Origin: an uncultured Bacteroidales bacterium | GTDB taxonomy: Bacteria; Bacteroidota; Bacteroidia; Bacteroidales; F082 | DNA: 64,000 bases | Direction of reading: 5' to 3' | Assembly: GCA_900317055.1 (NCBI GenBank) | Contig: ONFF01000002.1 | Coordinates: 62,001-126,000, forward strand | Part shown: positions 34,666-44,810 of the stretch, one piece after another | Layout of the letters: every line of letters starts with the position of its first letter | Numbering within the stretch: position 1 is the stretch's first letter | Notes under the pieces: model-generated | What the model was told of the DNA's origin: nothing | The model's database searches: none | What the model saw: the letters and a program-made list of their open reading frames with translations, nothing else | Program-made: the position numbers and the translations under genes

Positions 34666-34839
34666 GGATGATTATTTCAAGTCGTTTGCTCTTAAATTTA
34701 CCACCGAAATCGAAATATTATTACCGATTATTATGTTGAAAATCAGCATTATAAATTTTAAAACACATGTGTCGCTCTTAAATTTGCTCTTAAATTTGCT
34801 CTTAAATTTGCTCTTAAATTCGAAACAGATGCATATTCA
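34666..34839. repeat. Spacer with 12-bp tandem repeat GCTCTTAAATTT
   Basis: Four tandem copies of GCTCTTAAATTT occupy about 34773-34820, with a single copy near 34690. It lies just downstream of the AlbA_2 gene. Confidence 0.7.
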
Positions 34840-36510
34840 TTAAATGGATAGATACCAAATAGAAATATTCCCTCTTGCTTTGCAATAAATCTTCCCATTT
34901 ATCCTCAGCTTGGAAAGCATGTTGTTGATTTTATTTTGCTTTTGCTCGTTTGTTAGCAAATCTGGCAACACATTCCATAACAATTCCACGACCTCGGGTT
35001 TGCTGAGCGACCGATGGTCTCTCAAAGAATTGAGCAACATCTCTTCGCAAGCTTTGCCGTCAAGGCCCTTGTGTTTGGAATAAGAGACTTTTTGTCCTGT
35101 GGTTTGAGCAATGCCTTTTGAGATATACAAGTTGGATTTACGTCCTTCTATCAACTTGTGCTTCCTTAGATAGTCTATTTCGTCTTTTGTCAGTTTCCCT
35201 TTTAGTTGTACTCGATTGAGTAATTCTATGTCCAACAGGGAGAGGTTGGGGTTTCTAGCAAGAAGACTGGCATAATTGATGTCTATGATCTTGCCTGTGA
35301 TAGTTACGGAGACCCGTTCTTCTGACAAGTCATATAAAGGAGCAGGAAACAAACGGTTTTTTTGATAATTATACATCTTACGGATACCGCTGCCAATAGT
35401 GTCCACCATCTTCAATCCGACCATTGCGTTGCATAAGAATCGGTTTCTATAATGCTCTTCTGGAGCATCGTTCAACAAAACATTATCTATTTTTCCAGGA
35501 ATGAAAGAGCCCTTGTTGGAAAACACAAGTTTGTCGTCATATTCAACCACATTGATTTGTCCTCCCAGTCGGTAATCCTGATGGGCAATGGCATTGTTGA
35601 TAGCCTCACGAATCACATAGGGCTCGTATGTGTCAATCTCTTCCGGAAACAAAGTCTGAAACTCGGGGTTGATGTATCGGTATTTCAAGTTCCGTATCCT
35701 CGAATAGACTTTATCAACAGCCAAAACAAAAGGACAAGAGAAGATTTGGTAATCTCTTTCAATGCCCTGGCTGTCTTTTAAGATCCATTTGATTTGGGCA
35801 ACAGCAGGTGAAATAAGGGCTTCGCTTTCGGGTTTACCCAAAAGCAAGATGGCCGCGTTTGTTATTTTACCTTTAATGGTTATTTTCGCCTTGTTCAGAA
35901 ATGTAGCATCATCCCAAGCCATTATTTCTTCCTTCTTGTCGGAATGAGCAGCTTGATATAACCCTCGGGCTTTCTTTAACGCTTCGGGGTCGAGGTCTTC
36001 AAGGCTAGCATTTGAGACAGTTTGTATACTCCAGTCATCTTCTATCCTTTGGTTTCTGATGGTTTCAAGTTCATGAAGGTTGAGAGCTACCAGCGATTCA
36101 CCGTCTCTGCCATAGAAATGGCCCTGATAGGCCATCGGAACACCTTGCGGAGCTGGTGGAATCTGGAACATGATAACCCGTTTCCCATTCCGATCAACCG
36201 TGTATATCTCTTCAAAAGTGATTCTGTTGGTGGTTTGGTCGGCAAGTTTCTTTTTCAACTCATTAAGGGAAGCCCGCGATGGCTTGTAACTCGTGCCAAC
36301 AATTTGATGTGTAGAATTCTCAACGCCCAGTATCAGCCAAGCCTGTTTGGTCCGTTTAAGATTGGCCTCGTTGCTCAGAGCTGAAAAATACTTTCCCAAA
36401 TCGCTATCGCTGAAGCTGTTCTCTGCCTTTTTAAACTCAACGGTCTCCGTTTCGTCAGGCATCTCCAGCAGGGAAGTCAATATATGATTGATTTCATCTA
36501 TTGTTAACAT
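34840..36510 (-). CDS. AlbA_2 (Schlafen-like) ATP-binding regulator
   Basis: A 556-residue protein opening with the AlbA_2 domain signature ETETVEFKKAENSFSDSD, KYFSALSNEAN and WLILGVENSTHQIVG, a nucleic-acid-binding fold shared with Schlafen. A GHKL-like ATPase segment follows (VIREAINNAIAHQDY, residues about 300-315; NKGSFIPG; MVDTIGSGIRKM), and the C-terminus holds winged-helix segments (LTKDEIDYLRKHKLIEGR). Such proteins are common in accessory regions of Bacteroidetes and are usually called transcriptional regulators; some relatives are tied to phage defence. It stands alone between repeat-rich spacers. No promoter of the usual type was found. Confidence 0.8.
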   Translation of the reverse strand: MLTIDEINHILTSLLEMPDETETVEFKKAENSFSDSDLGKYFSALSNEANLKRTKQAWLILGVENSTHQIVGTSYKPSRASLNELKKKLADQTTNRITFEEIYTVDRNGKRVIMFQIPPAPQGVPMAYQGHFYGRDGESLVALNLHELETIRNQRIEDDWSIQTVSNASLEDLDPEALKKARGLYQAAHSDKKEEIMAWDDATFLNKAKITIKGKITNAAILLLGKPESEALISPAVAQIKWILKDSQGIERDYQIFSCPFVLAVDKVYSRIRNLKYRYINPEFQTLFPEEIDTYEPYVIREAINNAIAHQDYRLGGQINVVEYDDKLVFSNKGSFIPGKIDNVLLNDAPEEHYRNRFLCNAMVGLKMVDTIGSGIRKMYNYQKNRLFPAPLYDLSEERVSVTITGKIIDINYASLLARNPNLSLLDIELLNRVQLKGKLTKDEIDYLRKHKLIEGRKSNLYISKGIAQTTGQKVSYSKHKGLDGKACEEMLLNSLRDHRSLSKPEVVELLWNVLPDLLTNEQKQNKINNMLSKLRINGKIYCKARGNISIWYLSI

Positions 36511-36845
36511 CGTTGTTTACCATTTTTAAATTTACAAAAATAAGAAAAACAAGCCATATAACTATAACGTAGGCATTATCAACTCTCAACTCCACCAAGA
36601 AACACCGTCTGATTAGGACAAGCCGCCAAATATTCTTATCAGATTGACATAAGATTTGTTTCCCACCAACAACCCGACCGAATGTTTTCGGCAAAGATAA
36701 ACGCAAATCCGTTGACTCGAAAAACTCTGGAATTATCTGATTTTACCACTATTTTAAAGAATCATATCGGTTTTTGATGGACAGCAATGATCAAATCTGA
36801 TTTCACAATGAATTATAACTTAAAAACTGAATCATTAAAGAAATA
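36511..36845. repeat. Spacer with element B (copy B5)
   Basis: Contains ATCAACTCTCAACTCCACC (36577-36596), then AGGACAAGCCGCCAAATATT running into TTATCAGATTGACATAAGAT (36615-36663). The rest (36664-36845) is AT-rich and carries no visible gene; it follows the STAND gene. Confidence 0.6.
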
Positions 36846-39800
36846 TTATGCATCCAACCAGTCCTCTTGTATTTGGTTCAGTTTTATCTCTCTTCTCAAA
36901 TGATTGCTCACCACAAGCATCGTGTGGTTGGCTTGATTGTCTTTACCTTTAAAGTTGTCAATAAGCTTCATGCCTTTCTCTTGCAAAAAAGTAGAATCTC
37001 TAAACTCTTCTGGATGTTGGATGATTTTTGTCTTCCAAAAAGAAGTCACAAAGTAGTTAATGACGTTCACAACGCCATGACCCATCACCCGTACCAGTTG
37101 TTCTTCCAGTTTTGGGAGGACTGATATTAAAAGTGAGAAGGCATAGTCTGCATCAGAATGGACAGCCGTGATCAAGTAAGCACAAATATAAACAGTGTAC
37201 CTCTTGTTGATGTCCAGTTTGTTGATTTCAGCTATATAATTTCGGTCATACGCATCACGCTCGAAGGCATCTCTCACCATTTTCATACACTCCTCATCAT
37301 CAGCGGCTGTATATCCTGCAAGAACCTCTTTAATCATTTCCAAACCCATTTCTTCCCCTCGCAATTCAGAGACTAATGCACCCATTAATGACGGAACTAT
37401 CTGAAATTCAACAAAATCCTGATCAATATTCCCCTTGACAACACCAGGGTGCCTCTGATATGTCAAATACCTTGCTTTAACAGAGTGTTCATTGATGTAT
37501 TTTATTGCATTATATTCATTTCTCACTATAAACAAAGGGAGAAGAAGGAACAACATATAATGCGTTTCCCGAGCCTCTCCTCTCTTTTTGCATGCTTCTA
37601 TTGATTTACACGCCCATTCATACGACAGATCTTTCATCATCAAACTATTGCAAACATCACTCATTTGATAACATGTAACGTATTGCCTATCTTCGGTGTA
37701 TAAATCATCCAACCCCTGCAAATCATTCTCCGTAAACATGCCATGATGCGGAACCGCCTGATCGCTTGGCAAATCACTTCCTTTTATATTTCTTGATATA
37801 TAATTCAACAAGCAATTGCAGAGACACAGATAAGTTTTGGCAAAACGCCTCCCATTTTCTGCCTGCGGCAAAACAAACGACACGCATGACGACAAGGCCT
37901 CAATCGCCTTTTCTTTTTGTCCATCGCACCAGTAAGCGTAAGACAATTCGCCATAACACTGATAATACTCAAACACACTCACACGATGCCCTTCATCCTC
38001 AGCATACATAAGAGCTTCTTCCAATAAGGCGATGCAACGTTTGACATCCGTTTGTGCTATCACGTATGCATACAACTGTTTCAAATGAAGTTGTACATTG
38101 GGGACTAAATCCGTGTAATTTGAACCTATTACACTTTCGTAATATTTAAAAGTGTCATCACCCTTGTCACCCGACCTGTAAAACGAGTTGGCCATAGCCC
38201 CATTCAACAAAATTTGAGCCATCGGATACTCTTTATACTTATCGTATTCTTGCAGGTGCAAAGTTTGTGCTTCGGAATAACAGCCACCAGAGGTATACAG
38301 ATCCATTATTTGTGCCAAGCAGGTTATAGCCAATTCGGGGCAATTGCTTTTATCAGCTTTGTTTTTAATATGAGTAAGAGCCTCTAACCTGCTATCAAAA
38401 GTGGCATCTTTAAGATAATAAACCACAAACCTTGTAATGGACAGATAGCAATGTTCGCAAATCATCCTGTCATCATGGGCATATTCAATTTGCGACAATC
38501 TGAAAGTTTCCAGCCAACTCAAATATTTATCTTCTGTGGAGAGTTGTAACAAGAAAAACCAAATGTTTGTGTCAAACAATTGCATTGACCCTTCAAATTT
38601 CGAAACGAAGTCCTGTGTGCCGTCCTTGGAAAGTGCCTTATATTCTTCATAAAACTTCAAGCCATCAGCCACATCCTCTTCCTGCCAACACAGCATTGTT
38701 ACGGTACTATAAAAAAAGGCTCTAAATTTCGACTCATGATTGGCCTGCACGAGCTGCTTCAAATCCCACAAAAGATATTGCCGTTTTGCCTGTGATAAAT
38801 CATCGATCAGAAGCAACTGGGCAATACGCACACCTATTCTTACATCGATTGACATCTCAACAGGCAATGCAATATCAATCCACACGGCTCTCAACAGACT
38901 TCCTTTTGGAACTTTCACTTGAGCATCATGGAGCTTACTCAATACCATAATGAGCATCATGCCGGCTTCGTCATACTCATCCGCCTTGATAGCGTAAGTT
39001 AGGAACCCCATTACCTCTGCTTCACCCATTGAATGTTTAAGGTGTAGAATAGAATCAGCCAAAACTTTGTAACAAGCTTTTTTGCAGTCATCAGCCACAT
39101 CTGCCATCCAGGCTTTTCCGAATAGTGGATTCACTTTAAACACCCCATTATCACCCGACACCCAACTTGGCATCAGGTCATAGAGTCGCTTACGTGGCTC
39201 ATCAATTTGCGGGCTAATATTTGCCAACTTACAAACCGTTTCCTCGTTGAAATCTCCAATAACAAGCAGTAAACGATTAAACAAACTTCTCGTATCTTTG
39301 TCCTTGATGATTTTGCCCATCAAATCCGATAATGAGCGGATCAAGTCAGTATCAAATGAATAATTTAGCAGAGAAGAAAAGTTATTTTCATTAACTTTCC
39401 ATCCAATTGAGGACAGATACGAACACAGTGTACGAACAAGTACAGGATGACCGCCGCTAAATCCAGCGATGAAGGCATTACAATCGAAAGCGGGATGGTA
39501 TGTTCCAACCAATTCACCAACTTCTGTCACTGTCAATAAAGGCACCTCTATCTGCTCGATTCCAGAAAAATCCAAAGTATTAAGATTGGCATTTAAAGGC
39601 GCTGATGTAACAATCATACCAATACCTTCTGAATTGTCCGTCAACAAACATCTTACTAGATACTCAAGGTTAGAGGAGAGAACATTATCCAACACATTCA
39701 CACTGGGTCTCTTTTTCATAATAAGTTCAGCCAGTGTTGACTTCCCGACCCTTAATGCGCCATGCAATATCAAAAGCTTACCTGACTCAATTACTTGTAT

Positions 39801-40394
39801 GCATTGGTCAACCAATTTTTCCCGACCGATGGTATGCGACTGCTCACCTGGTTGTGCCACCTCACCACCATGCAGTGTTGTAAGCGTGATAGCCTGCATT
39901 TCAGGATTAGTAATCAGTTTTTTGATATAATCAAGCTTTTCTGAAATCTCCTTATGTTCTTCGTGGCTTTCTTTTCCTTTTACTTTGATCTCCGATATAA
40001 GCTTATCAATACCATTCTGAATTTCTGCAAGTTTTTTTTCTGATGTAAGCTTACCTTTCAACATGGTGTAGCCAAGTAACCATTTGTCTCTTGAAACCTC
40101 TTGGGCGAACAGCTCTGATAATTCTTCATAAACATGGTTATTTGTGGCTAAAATATCCTCCTTCTTAGATTCATCTTGAAGCATCTTAAGATAATCGCTA
40201 TAATTCCGTCTTGCCTCATTGCCCACCATATCAGGGTCTGCATAGAACTGGGAAACAGCTCTCTCAAACGCTTTTTTATAGCGTTTTTCGAAAGCACGAT
40301 TTTTCCCAATAACCTCAACCAATGCCACACCTGTGCCATATATAGCTGAAGCCAAAAAGCTTTGAAAAACCGGATTTAAAAACAGACTATACAT
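36846..40394 (-). CDS. STAND-like NTPase with long helical repeat region
   Basis: A 1182-residue protein. The first about 60 residues hold a hydrophobic stretch (FLASAIYGTGVALVEVIG); a coiled-coil region follows (about 110-165); then a P-loop NTPase with Walker A LHGALRVGKSTLAELI at about 210, ending in a winged-helix-like module (about 330-440); then a long helical array to the C-terminus with TPR-like spacing (YSEAQTLHLQEYDKYKEY, VFEYYQCYGELSYAYW). This is the STAND architecture, in which the repeat region senses a ligand and the NTPase oligomerises. The gene starts 6 bp after the HNH gene and is presumably co-translated with the ATPase-HNH pair. Antiviral STAND proteins usually carry an effector domain at the N-terminus; here the N-terminal domain is not recognised and may instead engage the HNH partner. 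Confidence 0.7.
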   Translation of the reverse strand: MYSLFLNPVFQSFLASAIYGTGVALVEVIGKNRAFEKRYKKAFERAVSQFYADPDMVGNEARRNYSDYLKMLQDESKKEDILATNNHVYEELSELFAQEVSRDKWLLGYTMLKGKLTSEKKLAEIQNGIDKLISEIKVKGKESHEEHKEISEKLDYIKKLITNPEMQAITLTTLHGGEVAQPGEQSHTIGREKLVDQCIQVIESGKLLILHGALRVGKSTLAELIMKKRPSVNVLDNVLSSNLEYLVRCLLTDNSEGIGMIVTSAPLNANLNTLDFSGIEQIEVPLLTVTEVGELVGTYHPAFDCNAFIAGFSGGHPVLVRTLCSYLSSIGWKVNENNFSSLLNYSFDTDLIRSLSDLMGKIIKDKDTRSLFNRLLLVIGDFNEETVCKLANISPQIDEPRKRLYDLMPSWVSGDNGVFKVNPLFGKAWMADVADDCKKACYKVLADSILHLKHSMGEAEVMGFLTYAIKADEYDEAGMMLIMVLSKLHDAQVKVPKGSLLRAVWIDIALPVEMSIDVRIGVRIAQLLLIDDLSQAKRQYLLWDLKQLVQANHESKFRAFFYSTVTMLCWQEEDVADGLKFYEEYKALSKDGTQDFVSKFEGSMQLFDTNIWFFLLQLSTEDKYLSWLETFRLSQIEYAHDDRMICEHCYLSITRFVVYYLKDATFDSRLEALTHIKNKADKSNCPELAITCLAQIMDLYTSGGCYSEAQTLHLQEYDKYKEYPMAQILLNGAMANSFYRSGDKGDDTFKYYESVIGSNYTDLVPNVQLHLKQLYAYVIAQTDVKRCIALLEEALMYAEDEGHRVSVFEYYQCYGELSYAYWCDGQKEKAIEALSSCVSFVLPQAENGRRFAKTYLCLCNCLLNYISRNIKGSDLPSDQAVPHHGMFTENDLQGLDDLYTEDRQYVTCYQMSDVCNSLMMKDLSYEWACKSIEACKKRGEARETHYMLFLLLPLFIVRNEYNAIKYINEHSVKARYLTYQRHPGVVKGNIDQDFVEFQIVPSLMGALVSELRGEEMGLEMIKEVLAGYTAADDEECMKMVRDAFERDAYDRNYIAEINKLDINKRYTVYICAYLITAVHSDADYAFSLLISVLPKLEEQLVRVMGHGVVNVINYFVTSFWKTKIIQHPEEFRDSTFLQEKGMKLIDNFKGKDNQANHTMLVVSNHLRREIKLNQIQEDWLDA

Positions 40395-40400
40395 ATCAAC

Positions 40401-41441
40401 TCAAGGTGTTACCACCACCCTCATATCTTCTTCTATATCCCGAATGAGCTTGGTGAGGGGACGTTTGTGAACATTACCCTCTGCATAAACACCAAAGATA
40501 AAGCGGTGTAACGAATCCTTATCGTATAATTCTGGGAATCTTTTCAAAAATAGTTCCTTGTAGGTATTATCGTATGAACGGCAACGCCATATCGTTTCTT
40601 CGGCAACATCTGTAATCTCTTGATATGTGGCATCGATATCAAAATCCTTCTCGTGTTTTTGTGCCAATTCAACCATTTTCTTATCATTCACATCTGAGGC
40701 TATAAGATGAACAGAAATCAGCTTTTGATCAAGTCTTCTTTTCCTTAAATACACCTGCGGATTCGTTAGCAAATGAAAGGGCTTAAGTTCCGACTTATCA
40801 TTTGTGTACAAACCAAAAACAGCGGTTGCCGTTTTCTTGCCATGATTACAAGTAGGACAACTTGGCTGAAAGTTGTAAAATGATGTGCAAAGAAATGGAT
40901 ATTTGGATTTGGGATAACGGTGGTCCAATTCAAATAAACCTTTACTATGATTGATTGTCAACGCATACTGCACATTACAATATACGCATGCTTTTATTCC
41001 AAGTGCTTCAATTATCGGAATCATCACAGGCCTGACATCGTTCTCATAATGCATTTTATCAACGACCAAATCCCAAAACTTTTTCTTTTTGGGCACCAAA
41101 TTACCACCAATGTTTTGAACCCTGTATACCAAATCTTTATCCAATTTAACAGAAGGAAAGTTGTTTGAATATTTTTCTATATAGTCATCAAAATAATCGG
41201 GATTCAAAACCAAGAGATTTTTCGATGGATCAACGTTATCATAGTCCTTAGCAATCTCCTCCAAATATCCCTGATACTGCGCCAACACATCGGGAGCCAA
41301 GCGGTTGTGTATGTTAAGTTCAGCCAACTTACCTTTCAACGCCCTTAATTCACCTGGAACATCGTAGCCGTATGCACGAAAAGCAGTCTCGTACATTTCG
41401 GCATGCGCTTTCATCCGATCATCTATCAGTATTCTTTCCAT
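40401..41441 (-). CDS. HNH endonuclease (PtuB-like)
   Basis: A 346-residue protein with a central HNH nuclease: CVYCN (about residue 150), the catalytic FELDHRYPKSKYP (about 167), the asparagine in FYNFQPSCPTCNHGKK (about 190). The C-x2-C pairs would bind zinc. In Septu systems and in Septu-like modules of retrons, an AAA ATPase (PtuA) works with such an HNH nuclease (PtuB) to degrade nucleic acid on phage infection. The gene overlaps the upstream ATPase gene by 23 bp, typical of a tightly coupled pair. The N-terminal 120 residues and C-terminal 130 are helical and not recognised. Confidence 0.85.
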   Translation of the reverse strand: MERILIDDRMKAHAEMYETAFRAYGYDVPGELRALKGKLAELNIHNRLAPDVLAQYQGYLEEIAKDYDNVDPSKNLLVLNPDYFDDYIEKYSNNFPSVKLDKDLVYRVQNIGGNLVPKKKKFWDLVVDKMHYENDVRPVMIPIIEALGIKACVYCNVQYALTINHSKGLFELDHRYPKSKYPFLCTSFYNFQPSCPTCNHGKKTATAVFGLYTNDKSELKPFHLLTNPQVYLRKRRLDQKLISVHLIASDVNDKKMVELAQKHEKDFDIDATYQEITDVAEETIWRCRSYDNTYKELFLKRFPELYDKDSLHRFIFGVYAEGNVHKRPLTKLIRDIEEDMRVVVTP

Positions 41442-43572
41442 ATTTGTTCACACTTATACGGAAGGAGAGATAGGTGGTGAGTTGTTGTTTCAGAAACTTG
41501 TCACCAATTAAGTCAATTTCTTGTCTCAGTTCTTTCTCCGTCCTATCTATTTTTCGCTTACCGATATTGTCAATGTCGTCCATCAATTGCTTGATACGTG
41601 TCAAAGCAAACTCACCTAAAAAAGAGTCTTTCAAGAAGAAACTCTGATTGAGGATATCGTTAACATTTGCCGCATATGGATTGACATTAATTGTGTCATT
41701 CACGCATTTTCCATTCTCAAGATATAGAATGTTCTGCATTGGGATGTCACTTAAAATAAACGGCGAATGGGTAGCCAATATAATATTCAATGAACATCTA
41801 TTGTTCAACCTTAATTTCACTAACTGGTCTATCAGTTTCTTGATGAATTTGCGCTGATATTCAGGGTGGAAACAAATCTCAACCTCATCCAACACCAAGT
41901 TCATACAGCGATAGCGGACACGCCTGGAATCACGAACGCTCTTAAGATTCAAAAGATGATAGACAAAAGTGCTGCTTGTAAACAGGAATTGCCGCTCACC
42001 GCTACTCATATGTCTCAAATTCAAAATCTTTTGATCCTCTTTCTTTTCAAGAAAAATATCTATATTGAAAATGGCTGGAGGTAAAGATTCCAGTATCTCT
42101 TGCATATTCTTGGGTGGATTCTTCCTCACCCTGCTCTCAACAAGGGCATCAATGTACCAATCGTATGTGAAGGTTCTATCTAAATTCATCACAATGTAAG
42201 GCCTCTTCTCTATCAATTTCAAAAAGTTCTGCATCTGACGGAATTTGATGGTGATATGGGAATGGTCTTTCTCAATAGTATCCAGCAACGAAGTAAGCAG
42301 ATCTCGTGTTCGTATGTTATCTGTTTCCTGGAAGTAAGCTTCTATGCCACCAAAATCCTCATATTCGTAGTATGACGGATACTTTGACGCTATTGAAAGC
42401 ACCTTGTAAATCATATAAAGACAGGCATCTCTTACTATCGGTTGGTCCAAATCGTTTCTGCTTGCCAGGCCAAGCCCTTTAAGTATTTGGCAAGCTATAG
42501 TATTTGGCTTTGAAAGAATATTGCCTTTTATATCCAACAATCCCACCCACTCTGCGCCATGCCTCACCTTTCGGGAAAACTGCTTTTCAAATTTCCTTTC
42601 AACTGCATGAGAATCGAATGAATAATCTATTCTTTGAAACTTATACTCATCCAACAAATCTATATTCAGTTGCCTTGCTTTCAGAAAAACTGACGATAAA
42701 CGGTATATGGCTAAACGGTATTCCCTGTTCATATCCAAAACGCCCTCCTCACGGAACGGGTTCAGCACAATAGGAGTCCTATAACCATCATTCTTATGGA
42801 AAATGTTGTGAATCCAAACATCTCCTTCGTCGCGTTCAATCACCTTTCTGGATATTTGTTTCTTACCGCCTTTTCCTTCTTCCAATTCCGGATGATATTC
42901 TATCAAAGTCTTCTCGTTGGCATAATCATCATCGATGTACGACTGAATTGAATAATTTGACACGATGGTATAAAAGAACCGTCTTGCCACTTCTGCCATT
43001 TGTGCAACGGGAGCCGTAACAGTGGCTTCTTTCACAACATCGTCTTTAATACTCAAACTATCGAAAATAACACGTTGAGTACCAACTTGCTCAAGACGGT
43101 GGAAAGTAAGAAACTTCTCATAGTCGTCGTATTGGAAAAGCATCACATCATCATTGGCAATAAGCTCTCCTTTTTTCCCATCAAGCATGAAATACAGTTT
43201 CAGTCTCAAACCTTGCACATAACAAAGTTTCATTGCACCTGCGCTCTTGTGCATGCCCAACTCCAGCATAAAGCTAAAGTTATTGATAAGCCGATAGATA
43301 AGGTCGAGCAACGATGATTTTCCACTACCATTTTCACCCACAATAGCATGAACGGTAATATTGGGACCAAAGAAGTCTTTGGAAACATCCGACTCATTTA
43401 CTCCAATGTATGAGCCGTCAGTATCAAAAATCAATCTGTCATCAAAGAGGTACAATCCTTTTTTTAGAATCCTGCCACACGAACAACCTCGAAGGATTTC
43501 CAACGCACATATAGAAAAATCCTTCGGTTTCGGTTTATAATAGTTCGGACTCTGATTATTATCTATTGTCAT
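41419..43572 (-). CDS. SMC/ABC-type AAA ATPase (PtuA-like)
   Basis: A 717-residue ABC/SMC-like ATPase. Walker A is IVGENGSGKSSLLDLIYRL (about residue 78), the ABC signature reads HMSSGERQFLFTS (about 520), Walker B is LVLDEVEICFHPEYQ (about 557), and the switch histidine lies in ILATHSPFILSDIP (about 605). The middle is helical. No TOPRIM domain is seen, so it is closer to PtuA-type ATPases than to OLD nucleases. It is the first gene of a three-gene operon with the HNH nuclease and the STAND protein. It probably gates the nuclease using ATP or nucleotide sensing, as in Septu. Confidence 0.85.
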   Translation of the reverse strand: MTIDNNQSPNYYKPKPKDFSICALEILRGCSCGRILKKGLYLFDDRLIFDTDGSYIGVNESDVSKDFFGPNITVHAIVGENGSGKSSLLDLIYRLINNFSFMLELGMHKSAGAMKLCYVQGLRLKLYFMLDGKKGELIANDDVMLFQYDDYEKFLTFHRLEQVGTQRVIFDSLSIKDDVVKEATVTAPVAQMAEVARRFFYTIVSNYSIQSYIDDDYANEKTLIEYHPELEEGKGGKKQISRKVIERDEGDVWIHNIFHKNDGYRTPIVLNPFREEGVLDMNREYRLAIYRLSSVFLKARQLNIDLLDEYKFQRIDYSFDSHAVERKFEKQFSRKVRHGAEWVGLLDIKGNILSKPNTIACQILKGLGLASRNDLDQPIVRDACLYMIYKVLSIASKYPSYYEYEDFGGIEAYFQETDNIRTRDLLTSLLDTIEKDHSHITIKFRQMQNFLKLIEKRPYIVMNLDRTFTYDWYIDALVESRVRKNPPKNMQEILESLPPAIFNIDIFLEKKEDQKILNLRHMSSGERQFLFTSSTFVYHLLNLKSVRDSRRVRYRCMNLVLDEVEICFHPEYQRKFIKKLIDQLVKLRLNNRCSLNIILATHSPFILSDIPMQNILYLENGKCVNDTINVNPYAANVNDILNQSFFLKDSFLGEFALTRIKQLMDDIDNIGKRKIDRTEKELRQEIDLIGDKFLKQQLTTYLSFRISVNKYGKNTDR

Positions 43573-43821
43573 ACGATCAATCTTCTTTTTTTATTCAAAC
43601 TCTTATCTCTATTGTGGCCAAAAAAAATAGCTTCAAACCCGCCTACGACATTAAAAAACAACAGCATATCTATTGGTTTTATTTCTCACCCCTCCCCATC
43701 ATCACCACATCATAATCCCATTCAACCCAACAAAAGCTTTAATTATCAATTGTCAATTTTCAATTATCAATTCAATCCGTGCAAATCCGTGTTCAAAAAA
43801 AACATCTTTCGTGTTCAAATC
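43573..43821. repeat. Spacer with AT-rich repeat and GTGCAAATCCGTG repeat (copy C4)
   Basis: Holds AATTATCAATTGTCAATTTT and a further ATTATCAATT (43741-43772), also seen at 34310-34342, then ATCCGTGCAAATCCGTGTTC and a TTCGTGTTCAAAT half-copy (43775-43820). The promoter of the ATPase operon should lie in 43580-43640, where an extended TATTTTTTTTGG is the only candidate. Confidence 0.6.
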
Positions 43822-43959
43822 TCACCTCGTCGTATACCCCCCATCCACCACCAAATTGCTGCCCGTCACCCATCGCGAGGCATCGCTCAAGAGATAGATG
43901 CAGGCATTGGCAATGTCGTTCGGATTGCCTAAACCCAACAGATGCAAGGCCTCGTTCAA
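43822..43959 (-). pseudogene. 3' stump of a short-chain dehydrogenase/reductase gene
   Basis: The minus-strand frame reads [20 protein letters not shown], then [20 protein letters not shown] and GYTTR before a stop at 43822. This is the C-terminus of an NAD(P)-dependent SDR enzyme (FabG-like; DIANACxYLLSD...GxxLxVDGG). Its upstream edge coincides with the stop codon of the Abi_C gene: the TGA of Abi_C (43956-43958) overlaps the first codon of the stump, so this is a precise recombination junction. Confidence 0.85.
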
Positions 43960-44792
43960 CTACCCATCAAAGTTATTTCCTCATGAGTCGTCCATAAAAA
44001 TTGAACAAGGGTTATGCTCATTCCAACTAACAGTTTGGCATGTCTTGCATCCAAGCCCTTGAAATCTGCAAGCCTGCCATGACCTGTACCATAAGCATTG
44101 CGAATCTCCGCTATTGGTGCCACAATTCCTTTCAAACTGCCGTAAATCTGTTTCAAGCTGCCAGCAACCGGACTCTTTTCATCAACCTCGTTTGGCATTA
44201 CATCAAGTACCTTGAAGACCTGTCCGACCAACTGTTGAAAAGTACAATCTTTTTGTATTGTTTCACCACGATTCTTTAGTATGGTACGACAGCAACTCTC
44301 GACCAACTCTTTTGCCTTTCCAATTGCTTCTGCCGGATATGTCTCTTGGTTCTCTAACATCAGTTTTATTTGCTGAGACATATACATCGAGGAGAACGAC
44401 TCCTCAACTGCTTTTGCTAACTCATGGTTAGGTTGCGATACCTTATACTTGTCTATTATACCTCTGCAATTAAGGTACAACTTTTTATAAGAACCAGAAT
44501 ACTGGCCAAGTATGTCAGCATCATTAGTTTCGTTTTCAAAATGATAATATTGGGTCTCGTAATATTCAAGCAAATCTGATAACAGTTTGTATGAATCCTC
44601 CGGATTTGCCTCATCAATATATGCAATTAGGGATTTGCCTTTTGAAAGCCCATACTTCTGACACAAGGCAACACCTACGCTATCCAAAGTGAAAGCGTCG
44701 AAATCGGGAGTAGAAAAATCGAGAACATAGCCGCCACGATTGAACAACTTCACCAACGCTCCCTTTTCCATATTTGTCATCATACTCTGCAT
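43956..44792 (-). CDS. Abortive-infection C-terminal (Abi_C) HEPN-like protein
   Basis: A 278-residue protein whose C-terminal half matches the Abi_C domain: paired helices around [21 protein letters not shown], then [20 protein letters not shown] and [11 protein letters not shown]. The RNxxxxxH spacing (Arg-Asn ... His) is the HEPN RNase motif, so the protein may cut RNA. The N-terminal half (about 1-130) is not recognised. The gene starts 18 bp after a membrane-protein gene in the same orientation, so the two may form a membrane-sensor/RNase unit. Its stop codon lies exactly on the junction with a dehydrogenase stump. Confidence 0.8.
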   Translation of the reverse strand: MQSMMTNMEKGALVKLFNRGGYVLDFSTPDFDAFTLDSVGVALCQKYGLSKGKSLIAYIDEANPEDSYKLLSDLLEYYETQYYHFENETNDADILGQYSGSYKKLYLNCRGIIDKYKVSQPNHELAKAVEESFSSMYMSQQIKLMLENQETYPAEAIGKAKELVESCCRTILKNRGETIQKDCTFQQLVGQVFKVLDVMPNEVDEKSPVAGSLKQIYGSLKGIVAPIAEIRNAYGTGHGRLADFKGLDARHAKLLVGMSITLVQFLWTTHEEITLMGS

Positions 44793-44810
44793 TAAGATAA
44801 TTATTACTCC

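Noticed and set aside
36846..43572. Retron with Septu-like effector
   Set aside because: No reverse transcriptase or msr/msd-like region was seen on either side of the ATPase-HNH genes.
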